From positions 558,001 to 622,000 of the forward strand of contig NZ_WRPK01000002.1 of assembly GCF_009755815.1 (NCBI RefSeq): a DNA stretch of 64,000 bases, written 5' to 3'. The stretch's first letter is position 1. Each line of letters opens with the position of its first letter. The notes beneath the pieces are model-generated. The model was not told the origin of the DNA. It saw only the letters and a program-made list of their open reading frames with translations, and searched no databases. A program made the translations under genes and the position numbers. Below are positions 8,671 to 16,453 of the stretch, one piece after another. This DNA is from Flavisphingomonas formosensis. Lineage in GTDB: Bacteria > Pseudomonadota > Alphaproteobacteria > Sphingomonadales > Sphingomonadaceae.

Positions 8671-11600
8671 TTGGACCACCGGAATGTCGATGCCGCAGGG
8701 CCGGACGAACTGGCAGCAGCAGATGCCTTGCCGCCGCCACCTTGGACGTCCGAGCGATCCCAGCAACTCACCAGTCTCTGGAACGATGGACTTACAGCGA
8801 CACAGATCTCCAACCAGATCGGTGGGGTCAGCCGTAACGCGGTAATCGGGCAGGCCCATCGCCTTGGCCTGAGATCCAGGGCGCTCGCGGCGGACACCGG
8901 CGCCGATCCTAACGATCCCATTCTCCCGGTCATCGGGCATTCGGTCGCCGCGCGAGAACTGTACGACTGGATGTGGCCAAACACCAAGATCCGCTACCTG
9001 GCACGCGATTTCCGATCGGTGCTGCGCCAAGCGCCTGCGGTCGCACGGGCATCCACGGCCGATGGCACGCCCATTATCAATGCCCAAACGATGCTTGATG
9101 CGATCAGCGCCTATACCGGTTCGAAGCCGAAGCGGCCGCTGCAGATCATCCGGCGACACTTTCGGAGCGCGGGACTAGTCGCGGCCGAGATTTCGCCTGC
9201 AGTCGAGCTGCCCCCGTCGGCTGACGATACCGAACTCGCAGGAATATCTTGGGGACTGCTGCACTGGGACGTCGTGCAGGCGCTTGCGGTTGGCGCAGTC
9301 CTACGAAATCGTATCAAGCGCCGTCCATCCGAACTGCAGATCAATCACTTTCTCTGGGGTTTGGTCCGGACGCCTGCCGCCCTAGCGCACCTCGACCCGA
9401 TCCCCGATGGTCGCTCCGCCTTCGAATTCCTGCAATCGCTGACTATCGGCATCTTCAACGATCCTGCAACGCCGGCGAACTCAAATCCTCATGCGTGGGC
9501 CGAGGCCGCCGTCGAGTTGCAGCGGTTCGCACCGCCCTCGGTCCCGATACGCCCGCGGGCGGGATATTCCACCGATACGGTCCTGGCAGGCCGAGACGCG
9601 TTCGGGGCCGTCACCGACGCCCGGGCACTCGCTGATATCGTGCTCCTGCGGTCAGCGGAGCCTCCGCTTGCGATCGGTATCTTTGGGCCGTGGGGTTCAG
9701 GGAAGAGCACCTTGCTGGCGGAGCTCAAGGCGGAGATTGGGAGGCAGGCGCACGAGGAGAAGGCAAATGGAACGTCGCTCGCGGCCGGTGACGACGTCGC
9801 ACGCGTCAGCAATGTCATGCAACTCGAGTTCAATGCGTGGACATTCGCTGACAGCGAAAACCTCTGGGCGTCGATGACCTCGGAGCTGTTCGATCAGATT
9901 GCGTCGGGTGGACATGACCGCCTTGCCTTTGCTCCAGGCGCGAAGCTGGTCAGCGAAGTCGCTGCTAGGACCGCGAAGGAGACCGAGCTGATCAGGGCGG
10001 CAAGCGGAGAGTTGCTCAGCCATGAGCGCGCTATCAGGGACGCAAGCGAGGATATCGACGCGGCAAAGCGAGACCAGGCCATGTCCGGCGCACAAGCGGC
10101 GGCGCAAACCGCTCTCGATCTGCTCGGCCCCGAGAAGAAGAAAGATGAAGAGAGCGGCAAGGCGGCGAGCCACGATACAAAGTCAGCCCAGGATGTTATC
10201 CGAAAGGCTATCTACGCCGGCGATGGGACGGATGCCGAGGCAAGGCTTCGCGTGTATGCCGGAAGTGGGTCTACAATGGTCCAGCTGGCCTATGCCGCAT
10301 GGGATTACATGCGTGGAGGTGCATCCATCTGGGTGAAGCTTTTTGTCGGTCTCTCAATAATCGCGACAATCGCCGGCATTTTTGCCCTGAGTGGCAAAGT
10401 TTCCTGGTACATTCCGGGCATTCCCACCCGGCTCGTCATCCTACTACCGATCGTGACGAGCTGGATCGTCAGCGCAGTTAGCGTTCTCCTGCCGTCCTGG
10501 CGAGTGATCGCAAGTTTCCGGGCGAATGTGCGCACCCGTAAGGAAGCGGCGCGCAAAAAGCTGGGGGACGCCGAAGAACGCCTTCGCCAGTCCGAATCTG
10601 CGCGGGACAAGGCCAGGGAGACGCAGGCAAGCAGTGAAGCCTTCATCCAGCGATACGGCGCCGTTCGCGAGGGGGCCGCGGCAGCGCCCGTACTGATGCT
10701 TGAGTATCTGCTCCAGGAGTCTGCCGACGTCGCCACCATCCGTTCGAAGCTCGGCATTCTTAGCGTGGTACGCAAATGCTTCGACCAGTTGAACGCTGTG
10801 GTTCAGTCCATGCGGGAAGCCGGGGACGAGGACGCGATCGAGCGGATTGTCATCTACATAGACGATCTCGACCGGTGCAGCGAAAAGCAGGTTGTGGAGG
10901 TTCTGGAGGCCGTTCACCTGCTGCTGGCCTATCCCAGCTTCGTGGTCGTCGTCGCCGTCGACGCCCAATGGCTCGCCCGATCGCTCGAGGGGCAGCATAA
11001 TCTGTCCGGCAATGCCTCCGGTCCCAATGCGTCCGATTATCTGGAGAAGATATTCCAGATACCATTCTGGATCAGACCGATCCGGGCAACTCCAGGCGAC
11101 TCAGCCGGGTGGGAGCGCCTGCAACTCTATATCAGGCGCCTGCTCGGACGGCCTGCGGAAGACGAACATGACGCTGTCGAGCTAGCTGATGATGCCGACG
11201 ACGACGCGAATTCCGACGTCGTTGGCGAGATTGTCCACAACCACGGCAATCCCGGATTTTCGGCTTTGGAACCGCGGTCGGCCGATGTGACGTTCATCGA
11301 GTCTCGAAGAGCTTTGCGTCTGGAACCAATCGAAATCGACCTCATGGCCGCACTCGCGCCTCTCGCGGCGAAATCGCCGCGGTCGGTCAAACGGATGGTC
11401 AATCTGTACCGTCTCATCCGGGTGCGAATTCCGCTGTCTAACCTTGCTGAGTTTCTGTCACCCGAACGCTCGACCCGCGGCGCGAATTTTGCGACCATTC
11501 TCTTTGCGCTTGCCTGTGAGGTCGGGCTTCCGCGCCGGCTCGCGGATTTTGTGGCCGACGCGACGCAGTCCATGGAAGGCGCGCATTGGGAAGCCATGAT

Positions 11601-11835
11601 CGAGGCGGTCCTCCGCAACGATGTTGCCCTCACGTTGGGGCGTCAAAATCCTCTGCTGCAGCGACTCGATGTCGAGGGTCTCCTCGACATCTTCGAGACG
11701 TCGCTCCGGGCCATCAAGGCTCAGGCACGGACGCTTCCGAGCCAGTGGCAGTTCATCCGCGCTTTTGCGGACGTTCGACAATATTCGTTCCGGCTGCTGT
11801 CCGCGGAACAGTCGGCAAACCCACAATCCGGCTGA
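8671..11835 (+). CDS. GcrA-like HTH domain fused to KAP-family P-loop ATPase
   Basis: The 1054-aa product joins two normally separate modules. Residues 25-71 (from WTSERSQQLTSLW to HRLGLRSRA, including GGVSRNAVIG) match the DNA-binding domain of GcrA, the alphaproteobacterial cell-cycle regulator. An unrecognised region follows (about 80-300). A KAP ATPase comes next, with Walker A GPWGSGKST at 339-347 and Walker B IVIYIDDLDRC ending near 736. As in other KAP proteins, two transmembrane segments (about 555-615) and flanking coiled coils interrupt the ATPase. The frame extends to TTG 8599, but TTG 8671 has GGAGGG at 8661-8666 and is preferred. KAP ATPases include the phage-exclusion protein PifA; a defence role here is inference. 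The gene is GC-rich, unlike the cassette upstream. Confidence 0.88.
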   Translation: MDHRNVDAAGPDELAAADALPPPPWTSERSQQLTSLWNDGLTATQISNQIGGVSRNAVIGQAHRLGLRSRALAADTGADPNDPILPVIGHSVAARELYDWMWPNTKIRYLARDFRSVLRQAPAVARASTADGTPIINAQTMLDAISAYTGSKPKRPLQIIRRHFRSAGLVAAEISPAVELPPSADDTELAGISWGLLHWDVVQALAVGAVLRNRIKRRPSELQINHFLWGLVRTPAALAHLDPIPDGRSAFEFLQSLTIGIFNDPATPANSNPHAWAEAAVELQRFAPPSVPIRPRAGYSTDTVLAGRDAFGAVTDARALADIVLLRSAEPPLAIGIFGPWGSGKSTLLAELKAEIGRQAHEEKANGTSLAAGDDVARVSNVMQLEFNAWTFADSENLWASMTSELFDQIASGGHDRLAFAPGAKLVSEVAARTAKETELIRAASGELLSHERAIRDASEDIDAAKRDQAMSGAQAAAQTALDLLGPEKKKDEESGKAASHDTKSAQDVIRKAIYAGDGTDAEARLRVYAGSGSTMVQLAYAAWDYMRGGASIWVKLFVGLSIIATIAGIFALSGKVSWYIPGIPTRLVILLPIVTSWIVSAVSVLLPSWRVIASFRANVRTRKEAARKKLGDAEERLRQSESARDKARETQASSEAFIQRYGAVREGAAAAPVLMLEYLLQESADVATIRSKLGILSVVRKCFDQLNAVVQSMREAGDEDAIERIVIYIDDLDRCSEKQVVEVLEAVHLLLAYPSFVVVVAVDAQWLARSLEGQHNLSGNASGPNASDYLEKIFQIPFWIRPIRATPGDSAGWERLQLYIRRLLGRPAEDEHDAVELADDADDDANSDVVGEIVHNHGNPGFSALEPRSADVTFIESRRALRLEPIEIDLMAALAPLAAKSPRSVKRMVNLYRLIRVRIPLSNLAEFLSPERSTRGANFATILFALACEVGLPRRLADFVADATQSMEGAHWEAMIEAVLRNDVALTLGRQNPLLQRLDVEGLLDIFETSLRAIKAQARTLPSQWQFIRAFADVRQYSFRLLSAEQSANPQSG

Positions 11836-12103
11836 TCCTCCGTCGGGTCCGCTCCCGCTGGAAGCTGTCGTTCGCCGCCGTCGTCAGGGACGGCGGATAA
11901 GCCCCAAACCCGGCTGTCAGGGCGGCCCATTTGCGCGGTATGGCGGCGATCAGAGCGGTTCATCGGATCGCATCGGATCAACCGCCCTGTTTTCCAAGTA
12001 CGATTTACGAGTCCGCGGTTAATTCCACCTGCTTGGGAATCGCTCGAACGCTACGCCGGACAACGAAGACGAAAACCACCAAACAGCAAGACTCGCACAC
12101 CGC

Positions 12104-12643
12104 TCAATCCGCACCGCCACCCGACAGCCGGAACAGCTCCTCCGCCGTGCCTTCCGAGCCGGAGGCGGTGATCTTTCGGAAGCGCATGGTCTGGCGGTGG
12201 CGGCCGGTGATGCCGGCGAATTCGTCGGTGGCGGCGATGATCTCGCCCCAGCCTTCGGGCAGGGGGCCGCAGCTCATCTCCACATCCATCTCGCCCGACC
12301 AATCCTCGCCGCTCTCGAAGACGCGTTCGAACGGCTTCATCAGCGTGCGGCGATTCTTGGTCTGGCGGGTGACGATGGTGCCGCGGCCGGACAGGACGAG
12401 CATCGAATAGACTTCGAATGCGTCGCCATCGGAGAATATCTCCATTTCGGTGAGAAGGCCGATCACCTGGCCATCCGCGTCGCGGACCTTGACCACCATG
12501 ACGAGCTGATTGGCGATCGGCGTGCCGGCGAGCGACTGGATGCCCGGCGGGACCATGCTCATGCTCACGGCGCCGCCGTGGAAGAAGGAGATCATATCCT
12601 CCGGCGCATTCCAGAAGACGCGCACATCCGTTTCGCAGTCCAT
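12104..12643 (-). CDS. Hypothetical protein
   Basis: A 179-aa soluble protein starting MDCETDVRVFWNAPEDMISF, with no signal peptide or membrane segment. It is rich in beta-type stretches (NQLVMVVKVRDADGQVIGLL) and ends FRLSGGGAD. I do not recognise the family. ATG 12643 is chosen because GGAGAG lies nine bases upstream; ATG 12652 is in frame but sits directly against that same site. The frame stays open further upstream, but that extension is low-complexity Arg/Pro and looks non-coding. It stands between the KAP gene (convergent) and a repeat-bearing intergenic region. Confidence 0.65.
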   Translation of the reverse strand: MDCETDVRVFWNAPEDMISFFHGGAVSMSMVPPGIQSLAGTPIANQLVMVVKVRDADGQVIGLLTEMEIFSDGDAFEVYSMLVLSGRGTIVTRQTKNRRTLMKPFERVFESGEDWSGEMDVEMSCGPLPEGWGEIIAATDEFAGITGRHRQTMRFRKITASGSEGTAEELFRLSGGGAD

Positions 12644-13123
12644 CGGCCTCATCTCTCCATCGCGCGGGCTGATCTCCCGGCCCGATGAGCCCGCCTCATC
12701 GCGCCCCGGCCTTATAGGGCGAGCCGCGCGCGGCGGGCAGGGACGGAGGAAGAATGAGGCCGGATCCGTGACATCGGATCGTCGGTCAACATCGGCATGG
12801 CGGGGGTTGCGCGACATGGCCGTCGAGCGATCGAGGGGCACGCGGAGGCGGTGGGGCTGGATTTCGCCGGGGCGGCCGAAGCGATGCGTGGATATAGTGG
12901 AGCGGAAGCTGGGGTGGCTCTCAACGATCATCCGGTTGCCGGTGGAGAGTGATGCCAGCTTTCGCTGGCATGACGTTCGGCAGGACGGAGGGGGGAGCGG
13001 GGCGATCCTGTTGGCGATATTCTTCTGCGCGGATCTGGGCGATCCCGTCGCAGCCTACAGGGCCAGGATAGGGGCGAGAGGGCGCCTGGAAATGCGCGGA
13101 CGGGCGCATCGCCAAGGCACCGC
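12644..13123. other. Intergenic region with a palindromic element
   Basis: No gene could be supported. A 51-codon plus-strand frame from ATG 12797 exists but has no ribosome binding site and no recognisable product. The only clear structure is the hairpin at 12952-12971. Confidence 0.5.
12952..12971. repeat. Short palindromic element, copy 1
   Basis: A perfect hairpin, ATGCCAGC-TTTC-GCTGGCAT. The same 20-base core recurs at 13583-13602 and 13712-13731 with related flanks (TTGCCGGTGGAGAG here, CTGCCAGTTGAG there), so this is a dispersed REP-like family. Confidence 0.85.
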
Positions 13124-13420
13124 TCAGCCGCAGCGGGCGGAGGTGATCGTCATCGTGCGATCGTAGCTGACGGTCAGGCGATCGGGGCGGAAATCCATGG
13201 TCATCGCGCTGTCCGGCGGGCCCCAGCGCAGGGTGCGGGCGTGCGATGCCTGGAGGAGCGCGGCGCCGGTCTCGCTGCTCGCCTGCTGGCCAATGAAGCG
13301 TTCGAGGCCGTCATTGCTGCAGGCGCCCTCGGCCGCGGGCGGCGGGGCCGGGGGCTGGCCGGGCGCGTGGGCGCAGGCCGCGAGCGGGAGGAGCAGGGCT
13401 GCGGTCAGGATCGGGCGCAT
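13124..13420 (-). CDS. Peptidase inhibitor I78-family lipoprotein
   Basis: The 98-aa product has a signal peptide ending in lipobox LAAC, then a Pro/Ala linker and a small domain beginning with CSNDGLERFIGQ. It continues with MTMDFRPDRLTVSYDRTMTI and ends ITSARCG. The paired cysteines and the MDFRPDRL segment match the inhibitor I78 fold, a small periplasmic serine-protease-inhibitor-like domain related to eglin/potato inhibitor I. ATG 13420 is chosen because GGAG lies eight bases upstream and the signal peptide starts there; a slightly longer start at 13435 is possible. Target protease unknown. Confidence 0.82.
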   Translation of the reverse strand: MRPILTAALLLPLAACAHAPGQPPAPPPAAEGACSNDGLERFIGQQASSETGAALLQASHARTLRWGPPDSAMTMDFRPDRLTVSYDRTMTITSARCG

Positions 13421-13504
13421 GAGCGGGCTCCGCATGGTTGGGCGTGGCGTTTGATAGCAGAATTCGGGCGGGGCGGGAGGCCAAGGGCATTCAGACATCG
13501 TCGA

Positions 13505-13760
13505 TTTGGAGCGTTTCTTCTTCGTTGTCCCGGCGGATGCTGGGGTCGCTCTTCACCGTCACTCAGCTGCCAGTTGAGAGAGATGCCAGCTTTCGCTGGC
13601 ATGACGCGGACAAGCGCGACCAACGCGATGTGTTTGGAGCACTTCTTCTTCGTCACCCCAGCGCACGCTGGGGTCGCGCTCCGCAGTCATACCGGCTGCC
13701 AGTTGAGGGCGATGCCAGCTTTCGCTGGCATGACGCGGGAGAACGCGACCGACGCGATGT
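13505..13760. repeat. Tandem duplication of a ~128-bp unit carrying palindromic elements
   Basis: Two adjacent imperfect copies begin with TTTGGAGC at 13505 and 13633 (offset 128). Each has a poly-CTT stretch, a CCCAGC/GCTGGGG half-palindrome, CTGCCAGTTGAG, the hairpin ATGCCAGC-TTTC-GCTGGCAT (13583-13602 and 13712-13731, offset 129) and a tail with CGCGACC.ACGCGATGTG. The copies differ by scattered substitutions and one indel, so the duplication is not very recent. Confidence 0.8.
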
Positions 13761-13847
13761 GGGAAGCGAAAGGGCGTGAGGTGGGACAGCCGAAGGGGGT
13801 GGAGGGGTTTGCGTGCAATGGTGCGCGGCGCCTTTGAGGTGAGCGGG

Positions 13848-13899
13848 GCCCCTCCACCAGCCTTCGGCTGGTCCCCCTCCCCCTGCGGGGGAGGATGAA
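13848..13899. repeat. GC-rich palindromic intergenic element
   Basis: Begins GCCCCTCCACCAGCCTTCGG and ends CCTGCGGGGGAGGATGAAG. It is half of the larger two-armed element seen at 50200-50341, whose right arm reads GCCCCTCCACCGCGCTACGC and so on. It sits just downstream of the SPOR gene, which ends at 13908 on the minus strand. Confidence 0.75.
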
Positions 13900-13907
13900 G
13901 GGGGAGG

Positions 13908-14852
13908 CTATTTCTTCGGCACGACGGGGAGGCAGTCGAAGCCGCCGACCGCCGCGGTGGCGCAGAGGCGGATGGCGCCGGCGCGATCGGTGGCGGAGCC
14001 GAGCTGGACGCGGATCAGGCCGGGGCGGCCGGGCACGGGCTCATAATGGGGCGTATAGTCGGCGAGGCTGGGGATGCGGGCGCGGGCCTGGTCCCAGGCG
14101 GCGTGGGCGGCCTTCTCGCCGGTGAAGGCGCCGATCTGGATCCGCCAGTTGCCGCCGATCGCGCGATCGTCCGCCGCGGGCTCCGGCGCCGCCCTGGCCG
14201 CGACGCGTAGCGTCTCGGTGCGGTGCGGATTGGCCTGCCAGGCGGCGAGATCGTGGCGATAGCGATCATAGCCGGCGTAGAAGGCGAGGATCGGCGCCTC
14301 CAGCCGATCGAGCGCCTGGGGGGCATAGGCCGGATAGTCGGCCGCGGAGGTGGAAACGGCGCGCGGCATCTCGGCCTTCGCCGCCTCGCAAAAGCCGGGC
14401 TGGGCCGGCGGCTGGGCGAAGAAATTGTAGAGCTGCGTCATGTGGCGATCGAGCGCGGGCAGGCCGGCCGCCTTGAAATGGGCGGTCTCGGCCGCATAGG
14501 CGGCGCCCAGCAGGGGCTTGTGATCCTTGAGGAAGCGATTGTAGTCACGGGTGAGCGCGCCGTCGTCGCGGCAGCTGAGCGCGGCGACGTTGAGCGCGGC
14601 GCGGATATGCCAGACCTCCTCCTGCGCGGAGATGCCGCTGTTGATCGTCGTGAAGCTGCCGTCGGCGCCAGGCTGCGGAATCGGCAGGCCGCGCGCGGCG
14701 CCATAGGGCGGCACCGGCTCCTGCGCGGCGGGCGGGGGCGCGGGCGGCGGGGCGGGCTCGTGCGGCTTCGGCCGCTTGTGGCAGCCCGCGGCCAGCGCCA
14801 GCAGCGCGATCGCCGCCCAGCGGGCGATGCCCGACACCGTTTCCTTACGCAT
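13908..14852 (-). CDS. SPOR-domain lipoprotein
   Basis: The 314-aa product starts MRKETVSGIARWAAIALLAL and has a lipobox ending AAGC near residue 24, followed by a Pro/Ala linker, so it is an exported lipoprotein. The middle (about 65-225) is helical and unrecognised. The last 75 residues (WRIQIGAFTGEKAAHAAWDQ onward, ending GGFDCLPVVPKK) match a SPOR domain, which in known proteins binds denuded septal peptidoglycan. A role in envelope or division-site biology is therefore likely. The gene stands alone; a GC-rich palindromic element follows its stop. Confidence 0.82.
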   Translation of the reverse strand: MRKETVSGIARWAAIALLALAAGCHKRPKPHEPAPPPAPPPAAQEPVPPYGAARGLPIPQPGADGSFTTINSGISAQEEVWHIRAALNVAALSCRDDGALTRDYNRFLKDHKPLLGAAYAAETAHFKAAGLPALDRHMTQLYNFFAQPPAQPGFCEAAKAEMPRAVSTSAADYPAYAPQALDRLEAPILAFYAGYDRYRHDLAAWQANPHRTETLRVAARAAPEPAADDRAIGGNWRIQIGAFTGEKAAHAAWDQARARIPSLADYTPHYEPVPGRPGLIRVQLGSATDRAGAIRLCATAAVGGFDCLPVVPKK

Positions 14853-14981
14853 ACACGTCCCCCCTCTTGCTCGCTCTGGTTAAAGCCCTTTCGTGCAAGG
14901 GGGAATCGCCCGGCGGGCATCCGGTTCCCGGCCCGCCGGAGAAACGGGGCGGCTCACGGCACGGCGGGGCGGGCAGCGCGG

Positions 14982-15242
14982 CTAGCCGCCGCTCCGCTCC
15001 AGCTCCACGATCTCGAAGGCGTAGCTCTTCCAGCCGCGGGTGCGGGCCGCGTCCTCCGCGGCGGCGCGCTTCTTCTTCGCCTCGGCGAGCGACTTGACAT
15101 GGCCCCAGAAGACCTCGGTCCTGCCGTTGGCGAGCAGGGCGACGATGCGCCAGTAATGGGTGAAGGCGGTGGCGGTGGGGCCGATCGTCTTCACATAGCC
15201 ATCGGGCAGCGTCGCGGTGAGGAAATATTTCTTCTTCGCCAT
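14982..15242 (-). CDS. Small hypothetical protein downstream of alkC
   Basis: An 86-aa protein starting MAKKKYFLTATLPDGYVKTI and ending AFEIVELERSGG. It has no signal peptide. The alternating pattern with many aromatic residues and a central Lys-rich helix suggests a small alpha/beta protein; I do not recognise the family. ATG 15242 lies seven bases after the stop of the AlkC-like gene on the same strand, so the two are probably co-transcribed. The frame extends upstream to 15284, but that would overlap alkC. Confidence 0.65.
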   Translation of the reverse strand: MAKKKYFLTATLPDGYVKTIGPTATAFTHYWRIVALLANGRTEVFWGHVKSLAEAKKKRAAAEDAARTRGWKSYAFEIVELERSGG

Positions 15243-15249
15243 GGCGGGC

Positions 15250-16365
15250 TCAGCCAGCGGCTTCGTCCAGCAGATCGAAGGCATCGCGCGCGATCGTCCG
15301 GCCGTTGACGATCAGCTCCACCGCGTGGCGGCCCGGATGATGGCGGCGCGTGGTGAAATCGCGGATCGTCTGGCGGATGGCGAGCGAGGCGGCCGCGCCG
15401 GCGGCGAGATCGAAGGTGCGCAGCTTGAACACCTTGCCCGCCGTCTTGCCGCCCGCGCGGGCATAGTGGATGCGATAATCGACGACGAGGCGCTGCGTTT
15501 CCGGCGCGGTCGAGCGCAGTTCGGCGGCCAGCGCGATCGTCTCGCCGAGCCGCACCGCGCGCGGCGCGACCGAGAAGCCGAGCAGATCGACCGCCGCCCC
15601 CTCGCCCACGCCGATCAGCGCCAGCGCGCGGGGCTCGCCCTGCTTGATGAGGGTGCGCAGCGCGTGACGGACGATCCAGCGCGTGCCGGCATCGTCCTGC
15701 GGCCAGGCGGCCAGCCGGTCCAGCAGCCAATCCGGCCGATCCTTGGCGATGTCGTTGAGGTGATTGGCGACCGACTTGCGCACATAGGCGCTCGGATCGC
15801 GGTTCAGCGCCTCCAGGATCGGCGCGGCCAGGGTGGGATCCGCCTTGATCGCCGGCACCCGCGCCGCCCAGGGCAGGCGCGGCCGGCTGCCCTCGCTGGC
15901 GAGGCGGCGGACATGCTCGTCCGCGCTGCCCGTCCAGCCCGCCATGACGGCGAGCGTGCGCTCGCAGTCCGCCGCGAGGAAAGGGCGGATCGCGAATTCG
16001 GCCGAGCCGAAGCGGGTGAGATCGGCCAGCGCCGCCATCGACCGATCGAAATCGCCGAGCCCGTGCCGGGCGACATATTCGGTGAGCGCGACCGCCTGGA
16101 AACCATGGGTGAGCCGCGGCGCCATGGCGCGCAGGATATCGAGCGCATAGCCATAATCGGCGGGAAGGGCCAGATGGAGCGCGTCGGCGATGTGGCGGAC
16201 CCGCTCCATGATCGACAGCGCATCCAGGCCATCCGACGCCGCATTGACGAAGGCGATGCGATCGAAGCGGGGCGAAGCGTGGATCCCGGCATCGGCGATG
16301 GTGGTCAACGCCTGCGAACCCAATATGTCCTTGAGCAGGGCAGGCTGGCTTGCTTGATCGGTCAT
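15250..16365 (-). CDS. AlkC-like DNA alkylation repair glycosylase with C-terminal Ig-like domain
   Basis: The 371-aa product has HEAT-type helical repeats over about residues 1-260, including the AYVRKSVANHLNDIAKDRPD segment typical of AlkC/AlkD proteins. A beta-rich domain occupies about 270-365 (VDLLGFSVAPRAVRLGETIA onward, with LVVDYRIHYARAGGKTAGKV). AlkC enzymes of this layout remove 3-methyladenine and related cationic alkylated bases without base flipping, and some carry an Ig-like C-terminal domain, which fits. The start is ATG 16365. It leads a probable two-gene unit with the 86-aa protein. Substrate range is known for the family, not shown here. Confidence 0.82.
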   Translation of the reverse strand: MTDQASQPALLKDILGSQALTTIADAGIHASPRFDRIAFVNAASDGLDALSIMERVRHIADALHLALPADYGYALDILRAMAPRLTHGFQAVALTEYVARHGLGDFDRSMAALADLTRFGSAEFAIRPFLAADCERTLAVMAGWTGSADEHVRRLASEGSRPRLPWAARVPAIKADPTLAAPILEALNRDPSAYVRKSVANHLNDIAKDRPDWLLDRLAAWPQDDAGTRWIVRHALRTLIKQGEPRALALIGVGEGAAVDLLGFSVAPRAVRLGETIALAAELRSTAPETQRLVVDYRIHYARAGGKTAGKVFKLRTFDLAAGAAASLAIRQTIRDFTTRRHHPGRHAVELIVNGRTIARDAFDLLDEAAG

Positions 16366-16453
16366 ACGCTACGGTCCCTCGCGATCGGCCTGCCCAAACG
16401 CGGTTACGACAGCGGGGACCGCCGGGCAATGCCGCCGCAGCGATCGGCGCCGA

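Larger units (their letters stand above)
13421..13907. other. Intergenic region filled with repeats
   Basis: No gene was found. The region consists largely of a duplicated unit of about 128 bases (13505-13760) and a palindromic GC-rich element (13848-13899). Confidence 0.6.

Noticed and set aside
12797-12952. 51-codon plus-strand frame with plausible composition
   Set aside because: No ribosome binding site, no family recognised, and it ends in a repeat element. Kept out of the gene list.
15191-16429. Minus-strand frame overlapping the AlkC-like gene
   Set aside because: Arg/Pro/Gly-rich translation with no motif; the AlkC-like frame in the same place has clear HEAT and Ig-like domains.
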